Assembly (NCBI GenBank): GCA_003344405.1
Contig: NOWV01000013.1
Span: 1 to 64,000 of the forward strand
Reading direction: 5' to 3'
Length of the DNA: 64,000 bases
Origin: Trichoplax sp. H2
Lineage: Eukaryota; Placozoa; Uniplacotomia; Trichoplacea
Shown here: piece after piece, positions 61,947 through 64,000 of the stretch
Layout of the letters: every line of letters begins with the position of its first letter
Numbering within the stretch: the first letter of the stretch is position 1
Notes under the pieces: model-generated
The model's input: the letters and a program-made list of their open reading frames with translations, nothing else
Database searches by the model: none
What the model was told of the DNA's origin: nothing
Position numbers and translations under genes: made by a program

Positions 61947-64000
61947 GGATTTGACACAGAAAATTAAAACATTCTGCAAAAGATTTGACCTATATTAAAC
62001 TGCCCTTTGTCAACTTTCAATATTTTTAATTTAAAGTAATCATACCAGTGGAAAAATTTGTCTAGCTAATAGAAATACAATCTTATATCATTTTCTATTA
62101 ATCACTATTTGAAAATCTTTAACATACTCCTACTGTCACAAATGGATAGATGTTTTTCAAAATCGGTCGTAAATTGAAATCGACCAATATAGCTAGGAAT
62201 GATTCCTTCTTAATTAATAAGCAAATTATGATGGCTTTACTCACTAATTTTATAAATCTTTCAAGCCGGTCACGGATTAAAGTCTACTATGACACTACTG
62301 CGTCTGATTATGCGTTAAAGAGTAAAATTATTATGCCTATGCAAAGTATTTTTACATCAATGCAGTACAAATTTTAAGGACTTTATTACTCTTGATATTA
62401 CATTTTACCATTGCAATGGCAATTTCGACAAGAATAGGGATCCATTGTGATTGAATCAAGATCATTGATAATGTAGTTTGTAGTAAAATTGTGGTATTAA
62501 ATGAGTCTATATCAAGTAATACGTGAGATCGCATTGGACGAAAGCGGCAATATTTCACAAAAAGGAATTGGCGATGTAGGGCACCTGAAAGTTTCAACTA
62601 CTAGAAAGTAAAATATTAATATAATTTATCGCAGCTGGTAATACTTAGTGTAAGGTGGCGTGCTACATTTTTTAGACGTTCTTTGCAGCTCTTAACGATA
62701 CTATTATTGCATTCCTGTGGAGCATTCTAGATAATATTTAACTTATTATCGTAGAAAAGATGAGAAATTCCTAATCATTGCCATGTTAATCGCAGTATTA
62801 ACGGTTTACTATACTCAGAAATATTATCTACTGATGATGCTATGTGCATTATATATATATATATGTTACGGCCATTCCTAAGAATGATTTTGTCCTTAAA
62901 ATTGGTCACGGCCAATGCTAAGACTGCGGCCATTCTTAGAAATAACAATCAAATGACCGGTCATTCCTAGGAATAATGGACCATTCCTAAGATTGGCCGG
63001 AAATTCTTATAAGAATTATAAATAAATTCAATCTAGTGAGATAGAAGACATTGGTAAAAGGCTATAAAGCCAATTTAAATTAAAACAGATGAGATCTAGC
63101 TCCTATTCACGTAAAAAATTTTACTTATAAAAGATATTGATTAACAGAACCATGTGCGAGCTGATTAGTTATCTAGAAAAAACTTATCTCAAGCGGTATT
63201 TATGTCAAGCTATGATAACTTTAAAGTTAAAGATGTCGAAAATCTTCGTGCGGAATAAAAAGAACGAAATTGAATTGGCTTACCTTTGAACTTGGTACGA
63301 CTAAGTCTTCTTTAAATAGATTATAGCGTAGTTATTGAAACCTTATATAGAGCGCAGTTATTTGGAACTGATTAGTTTAACACTATTCATCAGAATATAT
63401 AACCAGTACTTTATTGCCGAGTAAATTCCTTTGATGACCTAATGGTATGACAACAATTCATGAGCTATAACGTAATTCTCATCATTTCGATAATATCTGT
63501 TTGTTTTCTGCTAATTTTCTGATAGGTCATTAATCCTATTGGTTGCCATCTATCTCATTATGCACTCGAACTTAGCAACTCCAATATAAGCAATAAAGGA
63601 CGAGATTATTCTTCCAATTCTGTTAACCACACCCTATGTTAGGACTTCCTCTATTTATTCTAAGATGCAGAACAAATTCTTTAACGATAAAATTAGCAAT
63701 TCATTATTTATGAATTTTACTTAGAATGCATAGATACGACACTTATCTGTACTACTTGTGTTTATGCTAAAACTAGTACTATTCAATCTTCTGCATAAAA
63801 CAAAACTTTTATAATTAAGTTGATACTTTATTTACTTTATTCTGCCACTAATAACTACTAAGTATTGATTAAATAACACAGAAACGACAGATATAATTTC
63901 ATGGATTAGCTATTACAGCATCAGACATTATAACGAGGTAATGACAACAAATTACAGCTATAATTATCATTGAGAGCAGTCCTTAACAGTTTTTATAATT
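61947..64000. other. intergenic; short palindromic repeats
   Basis: Open frames at 62150-62377 (plus) and 62352-62597 (minus) have no recognisable domain. A repeat cluster lies at 62850-63020. The last kilobase holds nothing I can identify. Confidence 0.4.
62850..63020. repeat. interspersed palindromic 18-bp motif after an (AT)n run
   Basis: After an AT dinucleotide run at about 62850-62866, a GGCCATTCYTARGAATRA-type motif recurs in direct or inverted form at about 62870, 62941, 62958 and 62985. A possible decayed inverted-like copy lies near 62920. The core CATTCCTAGGAATG is self-complementary. Spacers between copies are 5-50 bp and unrelated to each other. Confidence 0.65.

Overview
The window is nuclear DNA of an animal with a compact, AT-rich genome (about two thirds A+T by eye). 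Genes have short GT-AG introns, and several are metazoan single-copy genes: a MEF2 transcription factor, HSD17B10, a METTL25-type methyltransferase, a TM2D1-type protein and the VCP/p97 adaptor SVIP. Small gene size, short introns and a plain metazoan toolkit fit an early-branching animal, most likely a placozoan (Trichoplax/Hoilungia type). That placement is inference, not proof.

Layout. (1) 0.5-27.4 kb is a UDP-glycosyltransferase (UGT) cluster. It has three intact three-exon genes (2880-4986 minus, 13429-15829 plus, 25436-27441 plus), one full-length copy with four coding lesions (8240-10503 minus), and three older relics (510-1175 minus, 11045-11830 plus with an inverted last exon at 12345-12535, 16350-17350 plus). 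All share one plan: a signal-peptide exon ending in phase 0, a large catalytic exon ending in phase 2, and a membrane-anchor exon. (2) Inside the cluster lie a broken monocarboxylate-transporter-like relic interrupted by a tandem repeat (17694-18440), a second tandem-repeat array (18832-19475), and a small four-exon SVIP gene starting 29 bp after that array. (3) 29-34.3 kb holds a 12-exon METTL25 homologue and a convergent, intronless TM2D1 homologue. (4) 39-43.4 kb holds MEF2 in nine coding exons. (5) 45-47.6 kb holds HSD17B10 in four exons on the minus strand, with a GTAC-palindrome and hairpin region just upstream. (6) 50.6-61.9 kb holds three minus-strand genes of an unfamiliar family: secreted proteins, probably GPI-anchored, with two Frizzled-like cysteine-rich domains each. 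Two of them sit in a roughly 2.1 kb tandem segmental duplication, and one of those two is frameshifted.

How the parts relate. The UGT and Frizzled-like groups are the accessory, fast-evolving parts of the window, with duplication and decay visible side by side. The other genes are ordinary conserved cell-biology genes. The least expected signals are the dual Frizzled-like family, the 12-bp palindrome TACAGTACTGTA that clusters upstream of three unrelated conserved genes, and a short interspersed palindromic repeat near 62.9 kb. I found no rRNA, tRNA, CRISPR array or recognisable transposase. Exon boundaries were read by eye from splice sites, reading-frame phase and protein similarity recalled from known families; none is supported by transcripts.
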